Assembly: GCF_029873635.1 (NCBI RefSeq)
Contig: NC_080419.1
Location: forward strand, 79,034,931 to 79,098,930
DNA: 64,000 nt
Origin: Malania oleifera
Lineage: Eukaryota > Streptophyta > Magnoliopsida > Santalales > Ximeniaceae
Direction of reading: 5' to 3'
Positions 1 through 11,955 of the stretch are shown in pieces (the stretch's first letter is position 1; the number at the start of each line of letters is the position of its first letter). The position numbers and the translations under genes were made by a program. The notes beneath the pieces were generated by a model, which saw only the letters and a program-made list of their open reading frames with translations, was not told the origin of the DNA and searched no databases.

Positions 1-800
1 ATTTTTCAAGTCTTTTAGTTATGAGTGCTAAGTCCTCATCTTCTAATTCACTAGATTCATTATCTTCCTCACTTGAATATTCTTTCAAAGCTTTTAGAGC
101 TATAGGCTTCTTATTTTTGTTTTCAGTGCTTCTTTTTTTTAACATCATTTCATAGGTTAGAAGAGATCCTATGAGTTTATCTATGGAAGTTGTTTTAAGA
201 TTTCTTCCTCTCGTAATGGTTGTAGCTTTTGGTTCCCAAATAGGTGCAAGTGCTCTTAAAATTTTACGGATCATCTCTTGGGTGGAATAAGTTTTTCCTA
301 AGGCACTTAATGAGTTTATGATATGGGTGAACCTAGTGTACATGCTTGATATACTTTCATTGGAGTTCATCCTAAAAGCTTTATATTCACTGGTTAACAT
401 ATCGATTCTACTTTCCCTAACATCTACCGTGCCTTCATAAGTTACTTCCAATTTATCCCAAATCTCTTTGGTTGTTTTATATGCCATTACTCTATTGAAT
501 TCATTTGCATCAAGTGCACAATATAATGCGTTTATTGCACTTGAGTTAATTTGCAACATTTTATAATCTGAATTGTTTAGTTCTTTATCTTCTTTAGGTA
601 CCTCTTTTCCATCAACTAGTTTAGTGGGGATTAGATTTCCATTTGTTACAACGTTCCATGCCTTCCAGTCCATTACTTGAAGATAGATTTTCATTCATTG
701 TTTCCAGAAGGTGTAATTTATTCCACAAAAAATAGGTGGCCTAGTCGAGGATTGACCCTCACCAAAGGGAGCTACTCCTATTTATGCCATTTAGATCTTT
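1..800 (-). mobile_element. gag region (UBN2-type) of the left-edge Copia element
   Basis: Minus-strand translation gives a classic Copia gag domain: WKAWNVVTNGNLIPTKLV, then ALYCALDANEFNRVMAYK, EIWDKLEVTYEGT, SRIDMLTSEYKAFRMN, YTRFTHIINSLSALGK and KILRALAPIWEPKATTI. This is the UBN2/retrotran_gag arrangement that packages element RNA into virus-like particles. The region downstream of gag (zinc knuckle, pol) is beyond the window. Confidence 0.85.
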
Positions 801-847
801 ATATAGCTACTTGTTAGATTTTGCTATAACTAGGCTCTGATACCAAT

Positions 848-3116
848 TGAAATTAGGATAACTTCCCAAGAGGGGGGTGAATTGGGAATTTAAAAACTTT
901 CTTTATAATTCCTTTTAAGAACACTTAACTTCTTTTATTGTTTAACCAATTCGTTTACTTGTTTGTTTAATTTGTCAAACACACAATAATTTGGTTTCTT
1001 TTATACAATTAACAACACAAGCACTTAAACAACTAAATCACCAAACAACCTTTCAATCAACCACACTATCCAAACTAATCAAACACAATTTGAAAGCAAA
1101 CAACCAAACCAAAATTAAGATATACAGTAGTAAGAAATTAGGATGGTTGTTTGTTAATGTATGCCTTATAAATATGAATCAAGCCCTGTAGTTGAATGAT
1201 ATGCTTGTTTAAAATAAATTTGCTTCTCTTATATGATTTACAACCACACATCCACACTCTTCCCAAAATTCAGAATTCAAGTAAACTCTTAATTAATTTT
1301 CTTTAGGTGTTTTAACCAAGTAACGTACTCCCGTATGGTTTCCGCAAAGTATGGTTTAACCAACGTACTCCCTTTCGGTTTTGCAACCCAAATCAAAATT
1401 AAACTTTAAGTTTGTTTGATTTCCAAATATACGCAGTGTATATGATTTCAAATTTAAACCATCCACGCAATATAAATACGCTGAAAATAAAGAGTAAGGG
1501 AAAGAGAGAGTGAGACACAGGATTTTACAAGGTTTGACTTCAACACAGCCTATGTCCTCGCCTTTGGCAAAACCACCAAAGGATTCACTAAACCTGTTCC
1601 TTTACCGGGTGGAACAATACCTTTACACACTCCTTTAAAAGGCTAGAGCAGCTAATCTCTAAGCAATAATCCCTCGCCTAGCCAATGTTCCAGCAAACTT
1701 GGAATCGTCACAATCTACAAGAATATAATATAAATTTTGCGTACAAAAAATACTCTCAAAGTTTAGAGCAGGTTTTTAAATTGAGATGTAAATTGTACTT
1801 CAAAAAACCAAAGAAAAATAGAATATATGAAGCTCTAAAGTTTTTGGAAGTCACCAATGGTTCGTTTAAAATAGAAATGAAATTGCAACTTGGAACCAAG
1901 CTTTGATATTTTTAATCTACCGAAATTGTAGAATTTCTCTCCAGCAAAGATGTGAGCAAAGAAGAACTTTAGGAGAATTTCAGCACAAGATGAATTTCAA
2001 ATTTTGTCTGATTTCTCTCCTTTCTTGTGTTTTTTCTGTCATGTTTTTTTATTACCGAAAGAGGTATTTATAGGAAATTTAAAAAATCAACGTCCACATC
2101 AAATTAGGTAAACTTTGAAAAAAACATTAAATTGTTGACTAAATTTTGGAATTGAAAATTTTAAAATATCAACATCCACATCAAATTAGGTAAACTTTGA
2201 AAAAACATTAAATTGTTGACTAAATTTTGAAATTCAAAATTTTGAAAGATCAACATCCACATCAAATTAGGTAAACTTTGAAAAAACATTAAATTGTTGA
2301 CTAAATTTTGAAATTCAAAATTTTAAAAGATTAACATCCACATCAAATTAGGTAAACTTTGAGAAAACATTAAATTGTTGATTAAATTTTGAAATTCAAA
2401 ATTTTTGAAAGATCAACATCCACATCAAATTAGGTAAAATTTGAAAAAACATTAAAATTGTTGACCAAATTTCGAAATTCAAAATTTTAAAAGAAGCTTC
2501 CCTTTGAGATCTGAAATCTGCTCTGCGTGGCAGTCGTCTGTCATAGTTAAAATTTAAACCCAGAATACTGGCAGTCGTCTGCCAAAACATAGGCAGTCAT
2601 CTGTCATAGTTAAAATTTTAAACTCAAAACACTTTGATTAAACCCCTTAACTTGCCAGTCGCCTGTCCATAGACAAACAGTCACCTGTCAGGTGCATGGT
2701 TTATCAGAAACTCTCTTTTTATTTTGAAAACTTTCCTTCCTTTAAGACCTTTGTTATTTTGATTTCAAAAGCATGTTTTAAGCTCTTTAAAACAAAGTGT
2801 TTCTTAGTTTCTTTTGTTTTTATAGGAGCTTCACATATCTAAATGATATTTGGTTTTGAAGTACTTACAACAGTTCTTCTTATTATGATCTTCTTAAATC
2901 CTTCAGCCTCTTTCAGCCTTTTGAGGTTCACTTTTGACTTTGGGTTTGCTTGCCTTTAAACTTCTTCATTTGTTGTTCATTGCCTTCAATATTCTGAGGA
3001 GCTTTCACTAGATTTACATTAAGCTTCAACCTATCAACCTTGAGAGTTCTTTTACGTAAAACACATAACTTAGCATCATATGTTAAAACATCTTTCATTT
3101 TGTTGTCATTAAAACA
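848..3116 (-). repeat. 5' LTR of the left-edge Copia element
   Basis: About 2.27 kb. On the minus strand it starts TGTTTTAATGACAACAAAAT and ends CCTAATTTCA next to the PBS. A TATA box (TATAAATA on the minus strand, 2065-2072) marks the likely promoter. Upstream of it (higher coordinates) come five 81-bp tandem repeats, then a cluster of imperfect palindromes of the GGCAGTCGTCTGCC type (about 2528-2692). The R/U5 part has the GTTCCACCCGG-like stretch (minus) seen in several LTRs of this window. Confidence 0.85.
2088..2495. repeat. 81-bp tandem repeat, five copies, in LTR U3
   Basis: Five head-to-tail copies start at about 2088, 2170, 2251, 2332 and 2414; each begins (C/T)AACRTCCACATCAAATTAGG. 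Period 81-82 bp, with few differences between copies. It lies between the TATA box and the palindrome cluster, so it may alter LTR promoter strength. Confidence 0.9.
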
Positions 3117-3159
3117 GGATTTAAAAGCCCAGTTAGGTCAACACAAACATTGGTGGATG

Positions 3160-3920
3160 TCGGTGAGGCAACTTGAAGAACAAAGACCAAATTCAGCAAC
3201 CCTGACATGGAATTGTTTTAAGAAAATTTTCTTTGATCGATACATTCACTCTTCCACTAGAGATGCCCAGGCGGAAGAGTTTGTGAACTTGAATCAAAGG
3301 AAGAGGCCTATGCCCCTTGGATTTCAGGCAAGTACCAGTCAAGCACCTTGGAGAAGGCATAGGAGCAGTGGAGGCCAGAGATAGGGAATGGGAGATCTGG
3401 TTGAACAAGGTAATCCATCACTCCCTCCTTGTATAAGGTGTTATTAGAGACATTCGGGAGAATGTCAAGTTGGAAGGAATGTTTGTTATTGGTGTGGTTG
3501 ACCGGGACACTTGGCACTAGATTGTCGTGCGCAGTACAAGAAGGCGCATGCTCCTAGATAGTTTCAGGAAAATAATCAAGTATAAATTTTCACATTTTTC
3601 AAGTAAAGCTGTGGTGTTATTTGATTTAGGAGGTATTAATTCCATTATATTATGAATATATCAAACTATGAGGAGTAGAAACGCAGTTGCTAGATGCCAA
3701 GTTATCAGTAGTCACACCGACAGGGTCAATAGTGAGGTGTCAAAGGGTGTTTAAAGGCTACCAAGTAGATATTCAGGGGAGAGTATTATCAGCTGACCTG
3801 GTAGTGTTAGACATGCATGGATTTGATATAAGTTTGGGGATAGACTGGTTAGCTGCTAATTATGCCAGCATCGGCTGTCATTTGAAAGAGGTGATATTCA
3901 AACCTCCTGGAGAGTAGGAG
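3160..3920 (+). mobile_element. gag C-terminal part and protease of the first Gypsy element
   Basis: The gag part contains WNCFKKIFFDRYIHSS followed by EEFVNLNQRKRPM, the usual Gypsy gag core. A CCHC zinc knuckle (GHLALDCRAQYKK region) lies near 3490-3545. Protease homology follows at about 3615-3917, with the region around GFDISLGIDWLAANYA matching the DVILGMDWL block of chromovirus proteases. The active-site DSG-like segment sits near 3625. Fossil, broken. Confidence 0.8.
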
Positions 3921-4029
3921 TTTAAATTTGTGAGGTCGCGCATGCATTCCTCACCATGGTTAGTGTTAGCCATTCAAGTGAGGAGGCTACTTCTAGATGG
4001 ATGTTAGGGGTATATAGCCTGTGCAAAGG

Positions 4030-5101
4030 AAGTGCTAGAGAAAGAATTGAAACTTAGCCATATTCCAGTGGTAAAAGAATTTTCAGATGTCTTTCTAGAT
4101 GAGCTACCTGGATATCTTTCCGACCATGAGGTTGACTTTACCATTGATTTACTTCCAGGGATGACACCAATTTCTAAAGCTCCCTATAGAATGACTCCAA
4201 CAGAGTTGAGAGAGTTAAAAGATCAGTTGTAAGAATTGTTTGATAAAAGGTTTATTAGACCCAGTGAATCACCCTGGGGAGCATCAGTTCTATTTGTAAA
4301 GAAGAAAGATGGGACGATGAAGGTGTGTATAGACTACAGAGAAATAAATAAAGTAATTGTTAAGAACAAGTATCCTCTTCCCTGTATTGATGACTTGCTC
4401 AATTAGCTCCAGGGTACACAGGTTTATTCAAAGATTGATTTACACTCTGGGTACCATCAAGTGAAGGTAGAGACAGAGGATATCTCCAAGATAGCGTTCT
4501 GAACCCGGTATGATCACTATGAGTTTTTGGTCATGCCATTCGGACCGATGAATGCTTCTACTATATTTATGGACCAGATGAATAGAGTCTTCCATCAATA
4601 TTTGAACCAGCTTGTTGTTATTTTTATTGATGATATTCTGGTCTACTTAAAGAGTTTTGAGGAGCATGAAGATCATCTGAGGATGGCGCTATAGGTGTTG
4701 AGAGAAAAGAAGCTATATGATAAGTTTTAGAAATGTGAATTCTAGCTGAGGGAAGTTATGTTCCTTGGATATGTGACATCTGGGGATGAAATTTTTGTAG
4801 ATCCCAGCAAGATAGAGGTAATGGTGAATTGGCCAAGATTGTGGAATGTTCAGGAGATCAGAAGTTTCTTGGGACTGGAAGGATATTATCATCAGTTCGT
4901 AAAGGGATTTTTTAGGCTATCAGAACCTCTGACATGCCTAACCAGGAAGAATGCTAAGTTTGAATGGAATGATGATTGTGAGCAGAGCTTTTAGGAGTTG
5001 AAGCAGTGACTCGTCACCGCACTAGTTTTGACCATCCCATTAGGGGACTGAGATTTTGTGATCTACAATGACACATCTCTGAGAGGACTCAGGTGTGTAT
5101 T
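4030..5101 (+). mobile_element. reverse transcriptase and start of RNase H, first Gypsy element
   Basis: RT blocks in order: [79 protein letters not shown] and the catalytic block [11 protein letters not shown] (near 4615-4645), then FLGYVTSG and IRSFLGLEGYYHQFVKGF. RNase H begins near 4990 and is interrupted at 5101 by a solo LTR. The FIDD box is the Gypsy form of YxDD. Old and broken. Confidence 0.9.
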
Positions 5102-6674
5102 TGTTGGCTCGGGTGTGCGTCTAGAGGAGGGGGGGGGGTGAATGGACGTATTTTGTGGATATAAAACTTTTTCTACAATCACAAAAATAACTTGGAAAGA
5201 TGCAAGAGTATTATATCATAATTTATATTTAAGACAAATAATAACAAGCAAACAAAGTGAGAAAGGAAGGAGAAGAAAAGCTCAACAAGGCGATATTAAC
5301 ATGGTTCAGCACCATGCCTACGTCCATGCCTTGAGACCAGCTCAAGGATTCCCAAAATCCACTAAGCAATCCTCCTTCATCGGTGGAGAAGCCTTTACAA
5401 TCCAGCTGCTCACTAAGAGCTACAACAAGGTGCTCACCTAGAGTCACCTTACAAAGGCTCACAAAGAACCCTTCAACAAAATAAATCAAAACAATAAGAT
5501 ACAACTTCAATTCTCCTTTTTGAGCTAATATTACAAGTCAAAACCTCACACTACTCTCTTTGTAAATGGTATGTAAGACAAGAATAAAGAGCAGGAGAGC
5601 AAGGGAGTATGAGCAAGAATGAGAACCCTAGAAATGAATGCTCATTCAATGTGCTTAACCACCAAGTACTGAACTAGTTGGAAATGAATGCACAAGACTC
5701 ATATTAAAGGGAAAAGGGACGAGCAATGCGCTGGAGAGCCGTTGTACATTAATGGAGATAAGACAATTTGAAAACTGGCTGTTAATACGCATTTAATGCT
5801 GCCAGCAGCTCGATGTTCGTTGACGAATTCATGCCTTTGTCGACGATTCTTATGCATGCCTTCGTTGGTGAAACCTTGTGTTCGTCGATGATCCTTCTGT
5901 ACTAAATTCATATAGGTCTTGATTTCTTTTTGTTGACGAGTCCCATGTGTACATTGGTGAACCACCACTATGCCTTCATTGTCGAATTCCCTGTATTCGT
6001 CGATGAACCAACTTTGGTATTTTAGGTGGTCTTGGTATATTTTTGTCAACAATTCCCCTATGTACGCCAATGAAATGCCTTCATTCGTTCATCGACGAAT
6101 CTCTTGTATTCATTGACGAATCCCTTTACTTATATGAATGTGAACACATTCAAACTTGGTTTTCATTCAAGTAAAGGTTCCATCTTGTCCATAATTAATT
6201 TTTACCAATTTCAAGATGTCTTGGTTTAATAAAATACGTTTGAAAGCCATTTTGACATCTTATACAGTTTAAGTGACTCAATATGCATGTGTGAACTCGG
6301 AATTATGTTCTAACCTATTATGAACTATATGCATGTGTGATTTGCTCGTCTTTTGCAAGATACTCGTGAACATACCATATGCACAGGAGTTACAATATCA
6401 ATCTTATATGCACAACCAAACACATATATGTAATGTAGAAATCATAAGTGCTGCTTGAGTGGTTGAGTTCCGGATGTGTCGTATGTTGGACTTTGGTGAT
6501 GGTCATTTGCTCTTTGCTTGTTCGATACATTTTTGACCCTTATGCTTGCCTTAGAGTTTTCCTATATATCTGAAATGAGCTTGAGGAAGAATGTTAACGT
6601 ACTTTAAGAACTACTAATGGATTGTTGCCATCAAAACAAGCTAGAATGAGAACCCTTAGCCACTAGGGCTAACA
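5102..6674 (-). mobile_element. solo LTR (Copia/sirevirus-like) with perfect TSD, inside Gypsy RNase H
   Basis: A 1573-bp TG...CA segment exactly interrupts the Gypsy RNase H. It is flanked by an identical 5-bp target duplication, GTATT (5097-5101 and 6675-6679). Minus orientation: on that strand it starts TGTTAGCCCTAGTGGCTAAG and ends with the CCATTCACCCCCCCC block typical of this LTR group. No internal region or second LTR is present, so it is a solo LTR left by LTR-LTR recombination. It carries about a dozen TTCGTCGACGAA-like palindromes between about 5812 and 6118. Confidence 0.9.
5812..6118. repeat. array of TTCGTCGACGAA-like palindromes in solo LTR
   Basis: About twelve imperfect copies of a 12-14 bp palindrome recur every 20-45 bp, such as TCGTTGACGAATTC, GTCGACGATTC, GTTCGTCGATGATC, ATTCGTCGATGAACC and TCATCGACGAATC. 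The spacers often read CCCTGTGT or CCTATGT. Because of the period, one frame reads as repeated FVDE-like peptides; this is a by-product, not a protein. Confidence 0.85.
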
Positions 6675-8129
6675 GTATTGATACAACAAGGAAAAGGTGT
6701 GGCATACGCTTCTCGGCAACTCAAGGAATATGAAAAGAGCTATCCGATGCATGATCTAGAGTTGGCTACAGTGGTGTACGCCTTAAAGATTTGGAGGCAT
6801 TAACTGTATGGCGAGAAATGTGAGATCTTTCTAGATCGTAAAAGTTTGAAATATTTCTTCACACAGAAAGAGTTGAATATGAGGTAGAGGAGATGGTTGA
6901 AGTTAATTAAAGATTATGATAGTACCATAAGTTACGATCCAAGGAAAGCAAATGTGGTAGTTGATGCCTTGAATCAAAAATCAGGGAATGCCTCTATATC
7001 AACAAGGGTGATGCAGCATCAGATCAGAATGGATCTGGAAAGGCATGGATTAGAGTTGGTAAAGGGAGATCACGAGGCAACTATTGTTTGTCTGGTACTT
7101 TAGTCGACTTTGCTGGAGAAAATTAAGATTGTGTAGATGCATGATGCAAAATTGATAAAGATCAGAGATAGAGTACAAAGTGGATATGGGGTTGATTTTA
7201 ATATTTTTGATGATGGTGTTATGAGGTTTTGTACCAGACTATGCGTACCTGCAGATGTTGAAATTAAAAGAACCATCTTGGAAAAAGTGCACTGATCCCT
7301 TTATACGGTGTACCCTGGAAGTACTAAAACATACAGGGATCTTCGGGAGTTCTTTTGGTGGAGCAATATTAAGGAAGAGATAGCTGAGTACGTAAAGCAA
7401 TGTTTGACGTGCGAGTAGGTAAAGGCTGAGCACCAGAGAACGACGGGACAATTACAGCCACTCCATATTCCTGAGTGGAAGTAGGAACATATTTCTATGG
7501 ATTTTTTTATAGGGTTACAGCTGACATTGCATGGTCAGGATGCTATTTGGGTAGTCGTAGATCGGTTGACAAAGACTGCCCACTTTCTTCCCATCAGAGT
7601 TGGCTACTCCATGAGTAGGTTGGCAGAAATATATATACAGGAGATAGTGAGACTACATAGAGTGTCTGTGTCCATTGTCTTTGACCGAGACCCATGGTTC
7701 ACATCGTAGTTTTGGAAAAGTTTGCAAAGAGCCATGGGTACACAACTGACATTCAGTGCAGTCTTTCATCCTCAGACCGATGGATAGACGGAGAGGACGA
7801 TTCAGATAATGGAGGATATGTTGTGAGCCTGTGTATTAGTTTTGGTGGTAGGTGGTCCAGTACATGCCACTAGTCGAATTTTCTTATAATAACAGCTACC
7901 AGGTTAGCATTGAGATGACACCATATAAGGTGTTATATGGCTGGAGGTGTCGATCCCTATTATATTGGGATGAAACTGGTGAGAGTTGAAATTTGGGGCA
8001 GGAGATCATATATTTTAAAAATTGCACTGGTAAAAGGGGTGATGAGGTTCGACAGGAAGGGTAAGCTGAGCCCTAGGTATATTGGACCATTTGAGATTCT
8101 TAAAAGAGTGGGTTCAATTGCATACAAGT
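6675..8129 (+). mobile_element. RNase H remainder and integrase of the first Gypsy element
   Basis: After the solo LTR the Gypsy reading resumes with [20 protein letters not shown] (RNase H), then SYDPRKANVVVDAL. Integrase follows: the H2C2 region around YPGSTKTYRDLREFFWW and KQCLTCE, and the catalytic core with DFFIGLQLTLHGQDAIWVV, DRLTKTAHFLPIRVGYSM and FHPQTDG. Near 8060-8129 comes the C-terminal block IGPFEILKRVGSIAYKLAF, where homology stops abruptly. Fossil, broken throughout. Confidence 0.85.
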
Positions 8130-9405
8130 TAGCCTTTGGAAAATCGCCAAGTTCAGCCACCCGAACCTGTCCTCGGGGACCCGAACATGAAACATACACT
8201 TTTCTTCATGTGTCTGTTCGGGCGACCAAATCTAAGGTTCGGGTGACCGAATCTCTCGGGTTGCCAATTTTTTACCAAGTTAATTAAGGTTAAAACTTAA
8301 TTAAAACATTTCCAAAATTCCCAATAGGTCCCCAACGGTCATATTTTTTGTTAAAACTATATATATCCCTTCCAAATCCTCTCAAAGTATTTTGTTAATC
8401 AAAGTTCCCCCAACTAAATTTTATTGCAAAAACTATTTCTTGAGGCAAATCTTTACTCTCCAAAACTCTCTTGCTTTCATTCTTGAAAATTTATTTTATA
8501 AGAGAGCATTTTTGTTTGGGCATTTTGTTTATTCAAAAGCACTTACTCTCTCAAGCCTTTATTTTTATAAAACAATCTTTGAGAGTAAGATCAAAAGTTC
8601 TTCACATTGTTTTGCTTTGATAAATATTTTTGTGGAGGAACTTTTATTTGGGTTTAAATCTTTTCTGTGCATATCATATACATTATTTTTCAAAGATTGA
8701 AAATATTATTTGATAGCACCCTTTCTCTACTGAGCATTATTTCATATCTTTAGAGAGTGCATATTTTATGAGCTTAAACGTTGTTCTTTTCAGCTTGTAT
8801 TTAGAAGCATTTTTATATATGCAAAAATATTTTTCATGTATCGGTTGGGTTCAGCCCGAAATTGAACTGGGGAGTCTCTGCCCCGTAAATGAGATCGGTT
8901 CGGTTCAGCCTGAAAATTGAACTAGAGAGTCTCAACCTTGTAAGTGAGACCGGTTCGGTTCAGCTCGAAAATTGAACTGGGGTATTCCTTGCCCCGTAAG
9001 GAGAGGATGTAACGGCTTTTGCTTCACCCATTTAAGTGAGTAGGTTTAATGTAATCCTTGGCGGATATGCTCAAGGCGAGGAGGTAGGCTGGTTTGGCGG
9101 AACCTCAATAACAAATATCATGTGTCTCTCTCTCCCTATCTTTTTTAAATTTCCACACTTTAAATTTAGTTTGTGTATGCATGTTCATTCATGATTATAA
9201 CTATTTTGCATGCACACATATTTAATTTAAATAAGAGTTGCACCACTCGTGTATGTATATATTCATTGTTAAATTGTTTTTCATACACGTGTATATTTTG
9301 AATGGGATATGATTTATGGTAAATTGACAAAATGTTTAAATTTATCCAAAAAGTTTTTAAAACCCAATTCACCCCCATCTTTTGGGATCACACCAAAGTC
9401 AACAT
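8130..9405 (+). repeat. 5'-truncated sirevirus-type LTR
   Basis: This matches the 3' two thirds of the LTR at 18665-20548. Shared landmarks are the CGGGCGACC palindromes (8145-8270), the AATAGGTCCCCAACGGTC block, a TATA box (8356-8366), the TTGTAACGGC and CTCAAGGCGAGG segments, and the end block CAATTCACCCCCATCTTTTG GGATCACACC closing in CAACA (9405). The first several hundred bases are missing, and the left side abuts Gypsy integrase. No PBS follows on the right, so it is not a complete 5' LTR; it is a solo or 3' LTR remnant. Confidence 0.75.
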
Positions 9406-10619
9406 AACTTTGAAACAAATATGAGAATAAGATGTCATGGGCATCACATTGCCAAGTAACCCGAAGGATCTTGTGAACCAAATAACACCTAATAGAATCA
9501 TTTTTATCAACTTACTTAGAAGGAAAATTATAATGATACTTGGACCTTTAGCAATATGCTATCTAGAAGGAAAACCATATATGCTAGGATTTGGAGTTTT
9601 ATCTTTTCGCTCTATCCTGTGCGAACCCTAATTGGCAATGGGACACCAATTTAACCGCTCACGCATCAGCTCGATTGAGATTTGATTTATGTACAACCTA
9701 ATGTGAAATCTTCTGTTGTTGTTTGCAATTGATTGTGGCTTTTGAAGAAATCTTCAGAATATAGTCCTTCTACCATTAGCAACTCTCTAGTACAAATGAA
9801 TATCACCCTTTGCTTCCTAGTCCATCTCACACAAGATATATGCTGCCAGACAATGTCCAATCACTGATCATAGCTGACTAAACAACTTCATTAGTATTGT
9901 ATCTTATATCGAAAAACCCAGATATATGTTTATTGCATATTTATCCAGACACTGGAGCAAGATCATGGTTGACTTGAAGTTAGTATATCAGAACGTAGAC
10001 TTGCCATAATTGTGATCCATGTTTTTTTATTGAGGATACTTTTCAACTATGTTTTGATATTCAACATGTGCCACCACAGGTTAGAAGTTGAGCCTTAAAA
10101 ACTATTTAAAGCAAGAAAAAAAAATCTAGAAATCAATTTGGTAAGAAAATAATACTTTACCTAATTTAAAAGTGTAAGCCCGTGTATTAGTTTGAAATTG
10201 AAAAGGAATTGGGTGATTAGAATTCTAGAGAATGTTTGGAAGTTCATATAAATTTTTATTCAAATGAATTACAAAGTTTTGACAAGAGTTTTGAAGCGTC
10301 TTTCATACAATTGATCTGACAGGCAAATAATTACACATCCTGGTCTGAGATGTCCTAGCAAGTATGATCCTTGATGAGTCTGAGTCATCATTGCAAGTTC
10401 TCTATTTTAAGATGAGGTTAACCATTGGTGGTTATCTATTTATCATATGCCTAGTTAAGTGTTTTTAAAAGGAAGTAGTACTTAGAGATCCAAATGGAGT
10501 GATGATTTTCTTCCAACTAACAAGCTCTCATATTTGACATCTTGAGAGCTTGTGAAAGGATAGAATTGGTATACATGTCCGGGTTTGTAACAACAATGAA
10601 AGAAATATACGAGTTAACG
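9406..10619. other. unassigned AT-rich stretch between LTR and Gypsy RT
   Basis: No convincing coding or repeat homology was recognised. Short open stretches (for example 9437-9631 plus) have no known domain. Since an LTR lies on the left and degraded Gypsy pol on the right, this may be decayed 5' sequence of the second Gypsy element. Confidence 0.4.
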
Positions 10620-11606
10620 AATTCCAAACTTCTTTACCCATAGGTGATGGATTTTTAGATATTCTTCCCAGATGATTTATTCGGAGCTACCTTCAAGAGG
10701 AGATTGAATTTAATATTGATTTGGTGCTAAGAATGGAGCCTATGCCAACCGCTTCATATAGAATGACATTAACTGGACTAAAGCAACCTAGGGTGCAACT
10801 AGAAGATTTTCTCAACAAAGAATTTATTTGACTTCGTATATCTTCATAGGTTGCACCTGCGTTATTCACTAAGAAATATAATGGTACCTTGAGGTTATGC
10901 ATTGATTATTGGAAGTTGAATCATGTTACATGAAGAATTGGTATCGACTTCTAGGGATTGGTGGATTATCTGATTAATTAGTAAATCCCAAAATTTTTGA
11001 AGATTTATTTGCAATTAAATTATCACTAATTAATATTTGGGAGTTACACATCCTAAAGACAGAATTGAGTACTTAGTAGGATTGCTATAGGTTTCTAGTG
11101 TTACCAATTAGGTTACTAAGGCACCTTGCATTTTCCTATATATAATGAATCAAGTTATTCAACCATATTTGGATCAATTCATTATCATTTTTGTGGATGA
11201 TTTTTGAGGTATTCAAAGACTCAAGAAGAGCATGAACAACATTTGTTAATTTTACAAACATTATGAGAGCATTAGTTATACGCTAAGCAGGAAATGTGGG
11301 TTGTAAACAATTAATACAATATTTTTGGGTCATGTAAAAATCAAAGGATAGTTATTTATTGATTCTTTTAAGGTTATGTTAGTGTTAGATCTTTGGAAGA
11401 CTCGAGATAAAAATTAAAGTTGTTGTATGTTGGATATGAAGTAAGGTGTATTAGGACAGGATGTATAATCCATGGATTTATGTAGTTACCAGTTCTAATA
11501 GAATTGTTTAAGAGATTAACTCAAAACTTATTAGGTTAACGATGGATTTTACTTGGGGTTGTATTCAACAAATTTCAAGGATGAAATTTTTATAAGGAGG
11601 TGAGAA
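10620..11606 (+). mobile_element. heavily decayed Gypsy RT and 3' end (second Gypsy element)
   Basis: Fragments of the chromovirus RT are readable: MEPMPTASYRMTLTGLKQ, VAPALFTKKYNGTLRLCIDY, IFLYIMNQVIQPYLDQFI and the catalytic box IIFVDDF near 11185-11207, then a FLGHVKIKG-like piece. RNase H and integrase are not visible, so a large deletion is likely. A purine-rich tract (AAGGAGGTGAGAA, about 11594-11606) precedes the 3' LTR as the polypurine tract. Very old; breaks are too many to count. Confidence 0.75.
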
Positions 11607-11862
11607 TATAATGACCTAGAAGATAATATGAATGGAAGTGCAAACAAAACAAATTAAATTAAATTAAATTTTAAATAATTAATTAAAAAATTTTAAAAAT
11701 TAAATTAAAATTAAAATTAAAATTAATTAAATTAAATATTTATTATTATTAATTTAATAATATAATATAATATAATAATATATTAATATAATATAATATA
11801 ATATAATATAATATTATTATAATATAGATTATATATAATATTATAAATGAAATCAGAGAGAG

Positions 11863-11865
<3 letters not shown>

Positions 11866-11951
<86 letters not shown>
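11866..11951. repeat. (CT)n microsatellite, about 43 units
   Basis: An uninterrupted CT run of about 86 bp inside the Gypsy 3' LTR, preceded by an AT/TAATA-rich tract (about 11640-11850). It produces false ORFs reading SLSLSL or ERERER. Confidence 0.95.

Positions 11952-11955
<4 letters not shown>

Larger units (their letters stand above)
1..3116 (-). mobile_element. Copia LTR retrotransposon, sirevirus-like, cut by left window edge
   Basis: Read on the minus strand, this is the 5' end of a Copia element: a 5' LTR (848-3116), a primer-binding site next to it (about 833-847, reading TTGGTATCAGAG, complementary to initiator Met-tRNA) and a gag region running off the left edge. The LTR ends in TG/CA, and 3117 onward is the Gypsy gag it inserted into. 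The other LTR lies outside the window. The visible gag is largely open with few breaks, so this insertion is younger than the Gypsy host it interrupts. Long LTR and PBS resemble sireviruses and related Copia lineages; the lineage is an inference. Confidence 0.85.
3117..8129 (+). mobile_element. Gypsy (chromovirus, Tekay/Del-like) LTR retrotransposon, nested and broken
   Basis: A plus-strand Gypsy element shows gag, protease, RT, RNase H and integrase in Ty3/Gypsy order. Its 5' end is hidden by the Copia insertion ending at 3116. It is split by a solo LTR at 5102-6674, and its 3' end is lost where integrase meets a truncated LTR near 8130. It is heavily broken, with breaks in every domain, and therefore old. 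Neither of its own LTRs is recognisable here. Assignment to Tekay/Del rests on general resemblance of the RT and integrase and is tentative. Confidence 0.85.

Noticed and set aside
5120-5135. G-run as a sequencing error
   Set aside because: The same run next to TGAATT is found at other LTR ends (875-885, 63281-63290) and is a normal feature of these LTRs.
5699-6070. Minus-strand 123-aa frame rich in FIDE/FVNE repeats
   Set aside because: Produced by the TTCGTCGACGAA palindrome array in a solo LTR, not a gene. A similar frame at 53794-54156 has the same origin.
9437-9631. 64-aa open frame as a gene
   Set aside because: No domain, no homologous copy in the window, and surrounded by transposon remains; length is within chance expectation.
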